This document shows positions 49,494 through 61,345 of a stretch of 64,000 nucleotides of DNA, one piece after another. A model generated the notes under the pieces. The model saw only the letters and a list, made by a program, of their open reading frames with translations. It was not told where the DNA came from and ran no database searches. The position numbers and the translations under genes are program-made. Position 1 is the first letter of the stretch. Each line of letters opens with the position of its first letter. Origin of the DNA: Cymbidium sinense (taxonomy: Eukaryota > Streptophyta > Magnoliopsida > Asparagales > Orchidaceae); assembly GCA_021442155.1 (NCBI GenBank), contig CM038214.1, forward strand, positions 139,724,040 to 139,788,039. The letters run 5' to 3'.

Positions 49494-52400
49494 ATTAGGT
49501 TTAGGGTTTAAGGTTTGGGGTTTAGGGCTCGGGGTTTAGGGTTTAGGGTTTAGGGTTATAGGTTTTAGGGTTTAGGGTTTAGGGTTCAGGGTTTAGGGTT
49601 TAGGGTTTAGGGTTTAGAGTTTTAGGGTTTAGGGTTTAAAGTTTATGGTTATAGGGTTTAGGGGTTTAGGGTTAGGTTTAGGGTTTAGTGTTTAGGGTTT
49701 AGGGTTTTTTATTTATTTTATTTGTTTTATTTGTTTTAATTTCTTAAAATTAAGAAAACTGTTAGGTTTAGGTTTTTATTTAGTTTAATTTTTGTTTATT
49801 TTAGTTTACTTTATTTTTTTTATTTAGGTTTATTTATTTTTTTACTTAGTTTAGTTAGTTTAGTTTATTTATTTTAGATTTATTTATTTTAGTTTAGCTT
49901 TTTTATTTTAGTTTATTTTTTAGGTTTAGATTTATTTATTTTAGTTTTATTTTTATTTTATTTTTTTATTTTAAGGTTTAGGTTTAGGTTTTTATTTTAT
50001 TTTTGTAGGTTAGGTTTTATGTTTTTATTTTGTAGGTTTATTTTTTAGTTTAGTTAGGTTTATTTTTAGTTTATTTTATTTTATTTAGTTTGAGGTTTAT
50101 GTTTAGTTTATTTTAGGTTTAGGTTTAGGTTTTATTTAGGATTATTTTTTAGGGTTAGGTTTTTATTTTATTTTCTTTTAGGTTTTTTTATTTTATGCTT
50201 AGTTTTTATTTTAGTTATGTTTTTTTCTCTTAAATTTATTTTATTTTTTGTTTAGTTTAGGTTTTTATTTGTTTTATTTAAGTTTAGTTTTTAGTTTTTC
50301 TTTTATTTTATTTTTACATTTAGGTTTAAGTTTAGGTTTTAGTTTAGGTTTAGGTTTTTAAGTTTTTAAGGTTTATGATTTAAAGTTTAGGGTTTAGGGC
50401 TTAGGGTTGTAGGTTTTAGGATTTAGAGTTTAGGGTTTAGGGTTTAGGGTTTTAGGGTTTAAGGTTTAGGTTTAGGGTTTAGGGTTTAGGGTAGGGTTAG
50501 GGTTTAGAGTTGTAGGTTTAGGGTTGAGTTTAGGGATAGTTTAAGGGTTTAGGGTTTACAGTTAGGGTTTTTTTGTATTTTTTTAATTTAGTTTTTTTTA
50601 AAATTAAGTAAAGTTGTATGCTTAGGTTTATTTAGTTTAATTAGTTTATTTTTATTTATTTTTATTTAATTTATTTTTTATAATATTTAGGTTAATTTTT
50701 TTATTTAGTTTAGTTTATTTATTTAAGGTATTTTATTTTAGTTAATTTGTTAGGTTTAGGTTTATGATTATTTTTTAGTTTAGTTATATTTTTATTTTAT
50801 TTTTTATGTCTAGGTTTTATTTTTTATTTTTAGGTTTAGGATTAGGTATTTATTTTATTTTATAGGTTTAGGTTTTAGGTTTTTATTATAGGTTTATTTT
50901 TAGGTTTTATTTTTTAGTTTTGGTATAATTTATTTTTTAGTTTATTTTATTTTATTTATTGTTTACGTTTAGGTTTAGGTTTAGGTTTATTTTAGGTTTA
51001 GGTTTAGGTTTATTTATTTTAGTTTAGGCTTAGGTTTATATTATTTTTATATTAGGGTTTGGGGTTTAGGTTTTCTTTTTATTTATTTTTAGGTTTATTT
51101 TTTAGGTTTAGGTTTTATTTAGTTTTTATATTATTTTATTAGTTTATTTTATTTTTATTTTAGGTTTGTTTTATTTTTTAGTTTAGTTTAGGTTTTTATT
51201 TATTTTATTTTAGTTTATTTTTTTAGGTTTAGCTTTAGGCTTTAGTTTAGGTTTTCATTTTATTTTGTTTTTTATTTCATTCAGGTTTAAATTTTTTTAT
51301 TTATTTAATTTTTAAGTTTTAGTTAGTTTAGGTTTTTAGGTTTTTAGGTTTCTAGGTTTTTAGGGTTAAGGGTTTAGGGTTTAGGGTTTAGGGTTTAGGG
51401 TTGTAGGAATTAGGGCTTAGGGTTTAAGGTTTAGTTTAGGGTTCATGGTTTGGGGTTTAAAGTTTTAGTGTTCAAGGTTTAGGGTTTTGGGATTAGGGTT
51501 TAGGGTTTTAGAGTTTTGAGTTTGGGATTAGGGTTTAGTGTTTTTTTTATTTGTTTTAATTTTATTTTTTTTAAATTAAGTAAACTAGTAGGTTTAAGTT
51601 TTTATTTAGTTTATTTTTTTATTTTAGTTTTTTTATTTTTATTTTATTTAGTTTAGTTTATTAATTTTAGGTTTATTTATTTTAGTTTAGGTTTTTTTAT
51701 TTTAGTTTATTTCATATGTTTAGTTTTTGGTTTATGCTTATTTTTTAGTTTAGTTTTATTTTTATTTTTTTTAGGTTTAAGTTTTTTTTTGGATTATGTT
51801 TAGGTTTATATTATATTGTCTTTAGGTTTGGGCTTTAGGTTTTATTTTTATGTTTAGGTTGAGGTTTATTTTTAGTTTATTGTATTTTATTTAGGTTTAG
51901 GTTTAGGTTTAGTTTATTTTAAGTTTTGGTTTACGTTTTATTTATTTTAGTATTGTTAATTTTATTTTAGGTTTAGATTTATTTTAGTTTATTTATTTTA
52001 GGTTTAGGTTTTTTATTTTAGTTTAGGGTTTAGGTTTTATTTTTTATTTAATTTTAGGTTTTATTTTTAGGTTTATTTTTTATGGTTAGGTTTTTATTTA
52101 GTTTTTATTTTATTTTATTTATTTTATTTTACTTTTAGTGTTTATTTTATTTTATGTTTTTTTCTTAGGTTTATTATATTTTTTAGTTTAGTTTAGGTTT
52201 TTATATGTTTTATTTTAGTATAGTTTTTATTTTTTTTATTTTATATTTACATTTAGGTTTAGGTTTAGGTTTTTTTTTTTATTTTATTTTTTTATTTTAT
52301 TTAGGTTTAGGTTTTTTATTTATTTTATTTTTAGGTTTTATTTAGTTTAGCTTTAGGTTTTTAGGTTTTAGGGTTTAGGGTTTAGGGTTTGGGGTTTAGG

Positions 52401-53596
52401 GTTTAGAGTTTAGGGTTGTAGGATTTAGGGTTTAGAGTTTGGGGTTTATGGTTTAGGATTTTAGTGTTTAAAGTTTAGGATTTTGGGTTTAGGGTTTAGG
52501 GTTTTAAGGTTTAGGGTTTAGGGATTTTTTTATATTTTTTTAAATTAAGTAAACTCGTACATTTAGGTTTATTTAGTTTATTTTAGTTTATTTATTTTTT
52601 ATTTTATTTTGGTTTATTTTTATTTCTATTTAGTTTAGTTTATTTATTTTGGGTTTATTTATTTTATTTATATTTATGTTTAAGTTTAGGTTTTAGTTTA
52701 GGTTTTTATTTTATTTTATTTTTTAATTTGATTTAGGTTAAGGTTTTATTTATTTATTTTATTTTTAGGTTTTATTTAGTTTAGGTTTAGTTTTCAGTTT
52801 TTAGTGCTTGGGATTTAGGGTTTAGGGTTGTAGGTTTAGGGTTCACGGTTTAGGGTTAGTTTTTGAGTTTAAGGTTTTTTTTTTAAATTAAGTAAATTCA
52901 TACATTTAGGTTTATTTAGTTTATTTTAGTTTATTTTATTTAGGTGTATTTTTATTTTTTTTAGTTTAGTTTATTTATTTTGGGTTTATTTATTTTATTT
53001 TAGTTTAGTTTTTCGTTGTTATTTTTTATATTTAAGTTTAGGTTTAGGTTTAGGTTTTAGTTTTGCTTTTTATTTTATTTTATTTTATTTATTTGAATTA
53101 GGTTTTGGTTTTTTTATTTATTTTTTTAGGTTTTATTTAGTTTAGGTTTAGGTTTTAAGGTTTAGGGTTTGGGGTTTGGGGTTTAGGGTTTAGGGTTTGG
53201 GGTTTAGGGTTTAGTTTAGGGTTGTAGGTTTTAGGTTTATGTTTTTTGGTTTAGGGTTTAGGTTTAGGGTTTAGGGTTTTTGTTTTAGGGTTTAGGGTTT
53301 AGTGTTTTCGGGTTTAGGGTCTAGCGTTTATGGTTTATGGTTTAGGTTTTTTTATTATTTTTATTTTTTAAAATTTAAGTGAAGTGGTAGGTTTAGGTTT
53401 TATTTATTATTATTTTTTTAATTTTCTTTCTTTTTTATTTTTATTTAGTTTATTTTATTTATTTTAGGTTTATTTATTTTAGTCTATTTTATAGGTTTTG
53501 GTTTTGGTTTAGGTTAATTTTTTAGTTTAATTTTATTTTTATTTAATTTTTTAGGTTAGGTTTTATTTTTTATTTTTAGGTTTAGGTTTTAGGTTT
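49494..53596 (+). repeat. Telomere-like higher-order satellite (array A7)
   Basis: Four to six units. Canonical clusters lie at about 49494-49710, 50365-50570, 51360-51540, 52365-52525, 52805-52860 and 53155-53340. Modules follow at about 49746, 50600, 51572, 52542, 52885 and 53370, giving spacings of about 854, 972, 970, 343 and 485 bases; the last two units are shortened. Lead-ins of the TTTAGTTTAGGTTTAGG type occur near 51320, 52345, 52785 and 53140. No GRP fragment occurs in this array. It ends abruptly at 53596. Confidence 0.9.
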
Positions 53597-53599
53597 TAA

Positions 53600-53925
53600 T
53601 TTTAGGATAGTCCAGTAGTGCAACCACCGTCTGAGTCTAGTACTCCCTCCACTATTGGAGCTACCACCTCTTCTGCTAGCTCTTCTTCTACAAGAGCGTT
53701 GTATCTGCGGATAAGGGCACTAAATCCCTTACTCTGCTTACTTTACATGCTTTTTATCATGTACCTCCACCAAAAATAAAATTAATGAAGAAAGCTAATT
53801 CTACTTATATATTGTCTTCTTCTGATGCTCTTGATTTTATTCCTATTGAAAGCTCTCTGACTCTAACAAAAAATAAGCCCACCTACGGGAAAAGTAAATC
53901 AAACTATACTATAAAGTAGAGGTTA
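53600..53925 (+). pseudogene. Unidentified coding-like scrap (Ser/Thr-rich, then lysine-rich)
   Basis: Codon-like, GC-richer sequence between the array and element E4. One frame gives SPVVQPPSESSTPSTIGATT and a Ser-rich run; after a frame change, SADKGTKSLTLLTLHAFYHV, PPPKIKLMKKANSTYILSSS, DALDFIPIESSLTLTKNKPT and YGKSKSNYTIK up to a stop near 53920. I do not recognise the family. The composition (Ser/Thr tract, then basic segment) could come from a transposon gag/ORF1-like protein or a host gene fragment. It is not present at the corresponding place in E2. It could also be chance. Confidence 0.4.
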
Positions 53926-54759
53926 GCTAAATATACATATAATCCCAAGGTTGCATTTATAATTTGGACTTAGCACCACATGGGTAACTAAGCCCACTTC
54001 TAACTTGGATTATGCTTAAGATATAAGCAACTTGCAAAAAGAGCATTCACATTTATTTTTAAGCATCCCTTAAGCATAATCCCTACTGTTTTGTAATATT
54101 GGCCTATCTTCCAGTCTACAAAGCATACACCCTAACATCCAATCTAAAATAATACATCATAAAATAAAACATACAACACATCAATCACCATCCTAATTTA
54201 GAGCTAGAAGTGGTGACTTAATTCTAATGTGTGTATTAAAGCTTGTGTGATAAGTCTTTTTAGGAATTAGTGTTGTATTTTCTAAGTGTAAAAGGATTCA
54301 ATTTAATATGAAAGGTTCATTTTTCTTGAATCAGTTTAATTGATTTGAGAATTTTAATTTGTGTTTTATTTTATTTCATTTCATTACACTTAGTAACTAA
54401 GTGTTATAAAGAGAGGAAAAGAGGATTGCCCTCTTTCATCCCTACATTAAGTCACTTTCTAAAGTATATTGATTTGATTTAGTTCTCGTTAGTGAATGTC
54501 ATATTAAATGATTTAATTAATCCTCGGTTTAGGTTCACTTTAAATAATCCTATTCAAAATGAAAGGTATCTTAAGATTAATTTAATTCAATTACTACCAC
54601 ATGACATATATTTAATCATTCCTTTCCATCACATGTAACATGCATATGATTTAATCTAAATGTATCTATACATCCAACATATTTTAACACACTTAAATGA
54701 TGAATGTGTGTATGTTTAGAATTTATATTTTATTTGATTGAATTATTTAAACATATTAA

Positions 54760-54910
54760 TTTAAAACTTTATCCAAATTCTTATACAAAAGGCGTAAGAA
54801 TGAAATTAAATAGGCATGTGCCATTGTTAAACCAGGAAGTGAGGTAATCAAATGACCTCCTTGGAGCTAAAACCTCATATTTTTTGGGATGCCATACTAT
54901 ATACCCATTT
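54760..54910 (-). repeat. Direct repeat unit a within E4
   Basis: About 150 bases containing TATCCAAATTCT, ATGTGCCATTRTTAAACCAG, GAAGTGAGGTAATCAAATG and ACTATATACCCATT, repeated at 55155-55315. The two units are about 390 bases apart. Confidence 0.75.
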
Positions 54911-55042
54911 GTGTTCAAACATATCTAAATTCATATACGTGAACATAGGAAGTAAGCTCCAAATCATATGGCTAATTAATTAAACCACTTAGTCAATTAT
55001 GAATGCATGCAATTTTAATGTAAAATGGGATTTTCATTCACT

Positions 55043-55045
<3 letters not shown>

Positions 55046-55073
<28 letters not shown>
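55046..55073. repeat. (AC)n microsatellite
   Basis: An uninterrupted AC dinucleotide run of about 14 repeats between the two E4 direct repeats, followed by ATATATGA. Absent from the matching part of E2, so it is specific to this copy. Confidence 0.9.
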
Positions 55074-55078
<5 letters not shown>

Positions 55079-55154
55079 GAATTATACATAAATGACAGAA
55101 AGAAAACCATGCAAAATTTGTAAATTTTTTTCTTGAATCATTTATATATATGAA

Positions 55155-55315
55155 TTAAAGCTCTATCCAAATTCTAATGTTGAAATACATAAGAATGAAA
55201 TCAAATGGGTATGTGCCATTATTAAACCAGGGAAGTGAGGTAATCAAATGGCCTCCTTGGGGCTAGCTAATGCCTCATGTTCCTAGGATGTCCGGACTAT
55301 ATACCCATTACCAAT
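55155..55315 (-). repeat. Direct repeat unit b within E4
   Basis: The second unit of the pair, with the same ordered landmarks (CTATCCAAATTCT, GTGCCATTATTAAACCAG, GTGAGGTAATCAAATGGCC, GGACTATATACCCATT). E2 appears to have one related copy near 14290-14380. Confidence 0.75.
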
Positions 55316-57439
55316 CAATCTTATATAAATCAACACTTGAATAGAGGAAAGAGAACTCAACATTCGTACATTTAAGCTATAAGCACTTGCATTTCTTATG
55401 TATTTATAAATAGCATCATAACACATATTATGATTCATTTATAAGCTTTTGAAAAAATATATTTGGATTTAATAGTAATAATAGCCATGCATATATTAAA
55501 TTAAATCAACACATGCAAGCTTACCTAAAGGAAATCCATTTTATTTTACTTGATTTTGAAAAGATGGATGCATGAATTCAAATGACATACCAAATTTAAC
55601 ATGATTGGAAATAGGACAATCAAATATAAGCATGTGATTCAATCAACAAAACTAGTTCTTAAGGACAATCAAATCAAATAAGATTATTTAAAGTTAACCA
55701 AAGCTTCTTTATTAATTAAGTTTTGGATTTGATTTGATTTACAAAGGTGAAGAGAAATAATCACTTGCTGTTTTAAACCCATTCCCACATTAGTGATTTG
55801 ATTTAATTTAAGGAAATGTAAGTTAATTTTATTGGTTAATTAAGTTTAACCCTTAATTAGTTGAATTAATTACCCTTACCTATGTCACCTTAAAGTAATT
55901 AACTAAATATTTATGAGCCAATATGATATGCATGGAAAATAAACTTGCAATGATCCTAGGAAAAAAAAAGGGGCCTAATGCAATTGGCTCATGATTAATA
56001 GTTAATTGAATGAAGGGACTTAATTAATTACTCTTATGGTTTTCCCCCACATGTTGACTAATGATAATTTCATTAAACTTCTTTAGGTTATTAAACACTA
56101 AAGATCTACCCCATGATTTAATTAATTAAGGTCTAATGTGATTATGATTTCAATTTGATTAAGTGATTTAATTAATTAGTGAAATCTTAATTAATTTCAT
56201 TTTGAAAAGGGTAAAATGAACTTAGGGAAAGGGGTCCCAACCTTATTCCTTAGTTCACTTATTGTTGAACAATGATTAATAAACTTAATTAACCAATTTA
56301 TTACTGTTCATGGGATTAATTAATCATTACTTAACTTAAAAGAGTAGTTAAGGTTTAATTAGTCAATTTTCCTAATTAAGTGAGCAACAAATCTCGAGAA
56401 AATCATGGTAGGCAGAGGTCATCCAATTAAATTGACCTACAAAATTTGGGATTAATTGCTCAAATAATTAATGAGTAATTAAGCTAAATTATTTTGTAAT
56501 TAAACTTTAATTACTATTCAAAATTAATTAAGATTATTTTTAATTAATTCTCTTCTAAAATACCTTTAAAATGAGTATTTATTTGCATTTTTTATTTTTC
56601 TATGATTGTTTATAATTTTTAGAAGTTTCAGCCATTAAAATGATTAATTAAGCCTTATTAAAGCCTAATCTTATTGGCACCACGTAGCACACTGATGCAT
56701 CATGCTTCCCACGTGGCGCTGTGAGATTGGTTACTTAAAACTTACAACTCGCGCTATGTGGCGTGGCGGCACTTTCATCATCCAATCTAAGATTGGATGA
56801 CTATGATTAATCCTACAACTTAATAGGATTAATTCAGATCGATCTAGCGGATCAAATCATGATCGTCTATTTCGATCATGCAAAATGGATGGTGCGTGAT
56901 CTAACGTAACAAAAGTGAGGGAGAATGGAGTTCATCTGCCATTGCTCACTTGATCTGAGCTTACCCGAGCTCGGATCAACTCCAAAAGGACTCCACACCT
57001 TCATGACATCGATAGGAGGGTATTCAACAATCAAGATCACACAAGATGCAAGCTTACCCGAGCTCAGATCAACTCCATAAAGTTTAATCTAAATATTAAG
57101 CAATTAATGGGTATAATTTGATGTTAGACTTTTGATTCTAAGCTTCATTTTCCAAAGCTCAACAAAATTATCATGCAAGCCTCCAAGTCTTAATGAGCAA
57201 TGCTAAGCCAAAAACTCTAATATTAATGCAATGCTCAATCAATCTAGATATAACAAACAATAACTTTAAAACTTCATAAAAAAATCTTGTAATGTCTACT
57301 TAAAAAAAAATTTATTCCATATTTACCAAATTGTCACTACATTTTTAGGAATTTCAATAAATTCCAAAATAATTTTTGAATTTTTATGGGTGGCTCTAGC
57401 TCTATCTATTCTATGATGCATCGACACTCCTAAAAATTA

Positions 57440-57520
57440 GACTTGCAATGTCTGACACGTATTGGACATCGACACGGATCTGACATGCTTCTAGCACATG
57501 TCGGACACGGTAGAAAAGTG
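57440..57520. repeat. Clustered GACAC/GTGTC motifs in the E4-specific segment
   Basis: Short repeats of the type TCTGACACGT, CGACACGGATCTGACATG and GTCGGACACGG occur within about 70 bases. Together with flanking AT-rich DNA (57520-57780) this segment has no counterpart in E2. Similar GACACGTGTC-type clusters are common in plant repetitive DNA, so it may be an independent small insertion. No ends could be defined. Confidence 0.45.
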
Positions 57521-58159
57521 TTTGATTAAAATAATATTAAAAAATTAAAGGGACAAGCATGTCTTAAATAATTGAATTAAAATTATATAAAAAATTTTAA
57601 ATATAGTTTTTTATATTTTAAATTATTGTAGAGAGTTTTAGAAATTTAGAGAATGATATTTGAACTAAAAAGAGAAAATAATAAAATATATTTATTACAA
57701 ATAATTAAAATAATTAAAATTTATAATTAAATTTATAATTTTACAATTGATAATAAATTTTATTCATTAAAATTATTAAAGTGGAAATGAGGGGGTGTAT
57801 CCCCCCTTTATCTTGATTGGACGGTGAGATCGTGTTTGGCCTTTAGTGGCCATCCGACCATCTCAGGGAGTTATGGGTAGCAGGGAGGAAGTGAGTTGGC
57901 TTGGCTTAGTTGGTTAAAGTTATGGAGGTGGCTGCCAAGGAGGAATCATGGGTGTCCTATGGGTTTCAAATGCTCAACAAGAGGGTGAGGTGATTTCACC
58001 TCCCATGGGTCATGCCCAACCCAACCACCCCTTGGGTCAGGTTGGATAGTGTCCTAAGTGCTTAGGTGGACCATTAGAAGAGTACTAAGTGGCCAAGGAT
58101 TTGAAATGACCACTAACATGGGTGATTTGTCTCATGTGATGCCCTTGACCTAAGGGTAA

Positions 58160-59110
58160 AATGATCATTTTGGCATTGGATTTAATTTAGGCAGATTTGA
58201 AATGGGCCAAAAGTGGGTTAGCCCAAATTTCAAGTCAATTGGAGTTGATTTAGTTAGGTTTGGCTTAATTTGACTCATTTAGATCAAATTGGGTTAGGTT
58301 GGGTCAAATTTGGTCAAACCAAGGGTTGGGTCAAGTTCATATGATAATTTGAGATGTTTTGGTTCAATTGGTTTGGTTTAGTTTGGCTTAGATTTGATGT
58401 TGGCTCATTTCAATTCATTTGGGTCAAATGCGTTAAGTTAATTTGACCAATTAATTGGGTTGGGTGTTGGTTTTGGTTTAGTTGACCAATCGAAGATGAT
58501 TGTAGGCTTTGGTTCTGATTTAGGCCAACTTGAACCTTTAGGTCAATTTCGGCTAAGTAGGTCAATTGGGTTTAATTAGGTCCAATCATGGCTTTGGTCA
58601 AGTTCAACAATCAATTTGGAATGAAATTGAGCCATTGGTTGCAATCAATTTGGTTTATATTTTGATTTGATTGAATTTGATTTTTTAGGTCAATTTGGGT
58701 CAACTTGATTCAAGAGGGCCCATTGGTTTGCTATGAATCATTGGTTTATAGGGATTTGGCTTAGGTTGTAGTTTGGCTAGTTTGGGTTCATATGGGTTAA
58801 GGGGTTGACTTGGTCAAATGACCAAGTTGAGTTGGTTTGACCCAATTTGTGATAATTGAACAACCTAGGGTGATCAACAATAATGATGGGTGGTTTTGAT
58901 GGGCTTGGCTCAATCCAATTTGGGTAGGATTAAAACTTGGCTCAAATAGGTCAAATTAGCCACTTTGGATCAAGTGGACCAATTGGGTTTAGTTGGCTTG
59001 ATTTTGCATTGAGTTTGATTTAGTTGAGTTGATATATAAATTTGGGATTGATATATAAATTCAATTGCAATTGGCTTGGGTTCAAATGAGTTTTGGTTCA
59101 TTTGAACATT
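58160..59110. repeat. GGTCAA/TTGACC motif field in E4 (inverted)
   Basis: The inverted counterpart of the fields in E1 and E2: dense GGTCAA, GGGTCAAATT and TTGACCAA phrases separated by TTTGG-rich spacers. Presence in three copies shows the field is an ancestral part of element E. Confidence 0.73.
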
Positions 59111-59963
59111 TCAAGTCAAAAGGGTTAAGTTGGGTTGATTTTGGTTTGGCTTTATGATTGTAGATTTCATTTATATTTATGAATATGATTGAAGGTATGA
59201 TTGATTCATAATAATATCAATTGAATTTGGGTTTTGGAATGATGGAATCTGGCTAAGTCCATGGAGTTGGGACATGCGACTTAAATTTGTATTTTGATTT
59301 GGTTTGATTTTATTTTGTTTGTTTAAATATATATTTCATTTAAATTTGTGAAGATGATTGAAAATATGATTGATTTGTGAGAAAATAAATTGAGTTTGAC
59401 TTGATTTGGATTTAGAGTTGGCTAAGTCCATGGGATAGGTCATATGGCTTAGGAAGGGTTTTGATTTAATTTGATTTAGTGTGATTTAGTTTTGATCATT
59501 TGAATGTAGATTTGATTTATAATTAGGAGGATGATTGAAGATATAAATTGATTATGAGAAAATCAATTGATCTTGGATTGATTTAGGTTAATATTTGGCT
59601 AAGTCCATGGGATAGGTCATATGGCTTAGGAAGGGTTTCAAGTTTGGATTTGATCATGTGCTTCAATCATTTGGTTTTGAAATTTGGGTTTGGATTTGGA
59701 TTTTAATTTGATGTTTGAATTGAACTTGTGATTTGGTTTGAGAAGGTGAACATGGATTATATTTGGGTTGTATTTTAGAAGGATTATCTTAATCCCTAAA
59801 GCGTAACCTAATCCTATGGTTAACCCTTCTAAGTCATTCAGCTCAGGTTAAGTGTTTACCTAATTATTAGAGGTGTCTTGTTACTAGGGAAGTCTTAGTT
59901 TCTAGAAGACTCCTAATTCTAAGATTGGAAGATTGAATCTACACTCCAAAGGTGAGGTCACCA

Positions 59964-61292
59964 GGCCTTAAGCTCCATAGTGTTGCCCTGAGATTGATGA
60001 TTTGAAGAAGGCTGCCAAGTTTCATATTATAGACTCGGATACATCATTCAACGCTTTGCTTGGGAGACCATGGATACATGAGAACAATATTGTTCCATCT
60101 TCTCTACATCAGTGTATGAAGTTCATGAAAGGTGGGATCATCTACTGCGTCAAAGGAGATCTCAAGCCATTTACAATTCACGAGGCATATATGAGGATGC
60201 GGCTTACTACCTCCCACAAAATTAACAAGTATATTCTCATGAACTTGGCCAAAGTTTAAAAAAAAGAAAAAAAAAAGAAAAAGAGAAGGAAAGAGAAAAA
60301 TAAAAATAAATGAAAAGAGAAAATGAGAAAGAAAATGAAAGGGAGCGGAAATGGACTTGGAAGAGGAAGTGGAGCCTGACATTAGATTCTACCCACAATT
60401 CATTATTCCATTCAAACATATGGGTAGGATGATCTAACCTCCACCTGGTAGAGGAAGAGGCTCGTTCAGAGGTAGTCCTAGGGGTGGAAAACCTCCTTAT
60501 TGGCCACCAAATAGAAGATATGTCCCAGCTACTAGGAGTACACCTGCAATCCATATATACTTACAATCTAGTTCATAGAATGAGTCGTATATGGTTAGCA
60601 CACCAGCCATCTCTTCTTAATAGTAGATTTCCTTGGAGGTGACACTTGAGCCAGACAGCGATGAAGATCGGGCACCAAAGAAAGCATAAGTGTATCCAAG
60701 TCTATATGTGATATAGTTAGGCATCAGTTTGGAAACTTAGCTCTAAACCACTTTCCTCTCAAAAAGTTAAGAGTTTGGTAGTTAAGGAATCCCCTAAGTC
60801 AACCATAGGGGTGAAGACTCAGAGGTTCTTTCTAGGAGCATCATCCTCTAGTTAAGAAGTTGATGTAGAACTTGAGGATGATTCATATAAAAATTTAATA
60901 GAATTACCTTTTGATTGATACTTCCCTTGTGTTCATAATCTAGCGAAGAAAGGGTTAATCCCATATACTTGGTCAAAGCATAGGTTAGACTACTTCGAAA
61001 GAATATGGAAGAACAAATGCAAAAGCTCTCAATCAAGTTTGGGATTAGACAAGGTCCAAATGATGATTACTTCTTAGTCATAATCAATCATTTAGAAAAT
61101 GATAGGTTCTTTTCAAGTCACATTAACTCAATAAAGGAAGTGTGCTTAGAAACTTCAGATGATTCAAATAATTTTGAAGTCAAAGATGCACTGCCAGAGT
61201 TTGAAGAAGAGATCAAGTCAACCATCGATGGTTGCATTAGACAACGCTATCATGGGCAAGCTACTCATACTTTAAATCATCTGAAGTTTTAG
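59964..61292 (+). mobile_element. Ty3/gypsy fragment G4, 5' part: protease end and protease-RT linker
   Basis: 60002-60259 reads KKAAKFHIIDSDTSFNALLG, then RPWIHENN and SSLHQCMKFM: the C-terminal part of the retroviral-type protease and its following segment in gypsy pol. The catalytic DSG lies upstream and is cut off at the junction with E4 (59963). A purine-rich run (about 60258-60345) follows, then a Gly/Arg-rich stretch (60430-60540) and a linker frame (61005-61292: RQGPNDDYFLVI, VKDALPEFEEEIKSTIDG). RT, expected next, is deleted. Several stops break the reading. Confidence 0.75.
60256..60350 (+). repeat. Purine-only low-complexity tract in G4 linker
   Basis: About 90 bases almost exclusively of A and G (AAAAAAGAAAAAGAGAAGG-like). 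In the pol frame it would encode a Lys/Glu-rich hinge. The opposite-strand open frames at 60104-60554 are low-complexity shadows. Confidence 0.8.
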
Positions 61293-61345
61293 TAGGCCCT
61301 ATCATGGGCAAGCTACTCATACTTTAAATTATTGCATTAGACAAC
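61232..61345 (+). repeat. Locally duplicated sequence at the RT deletion scar
   Basis: CTATCATGGGCAAGCTACTC (and the following ATACTTTAAAT) occurs at about 61248-61278 and again at 61298-61329. TTGCATTAGACAAC occurs at 61232-61245 and again at 61332-61345, in swapped order. Between these copies the polyprotein jumps from the linker into RNase H, skipping RT. The templated duplications mark repair by template switching. Confidence 0.78.

Larger units (their letters stand above)
53900..59963 (-). mobile_element. Element E4: minus-strand copy of the long LTR-like element
   Basis: Read from 59963 leftward it starts TGGTGACCTCACC and follows E1/E2: an ATTC-rich start, the GGTCAA field (59110-58160), GGTGATTTCACCTCCC (about 57985; E1 counterpart 9935), the GAGCTC segment (about 56990-56930), a CACGTGG-containing segment (56720-56680), TTAATTAA stretches, and the TTTGGACTTAGCACC end piece (about 53965; E2 counterpart about 15270). 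Homology fades at about 53900, so the 3' end is missing. Extra sequence at 57050-57830 is not in E2. It forms a large inverted repeat with E1/E2 about 40 kb away. No retroelement domains. Confidence 0.75.

Noticed and set aside
57790..57810. GGGGGTGTATCCCCC hairpin in E4
   Set aside because: A 5-bp stem in a G/C run is too short to carry meaning.
60104..60554. Phe/Ser-rich minus-strand open frames over the G4 linker
   Set aside because: Antisense of a purine-only tract and of gypsy pol sequence; low-complexity shadow.
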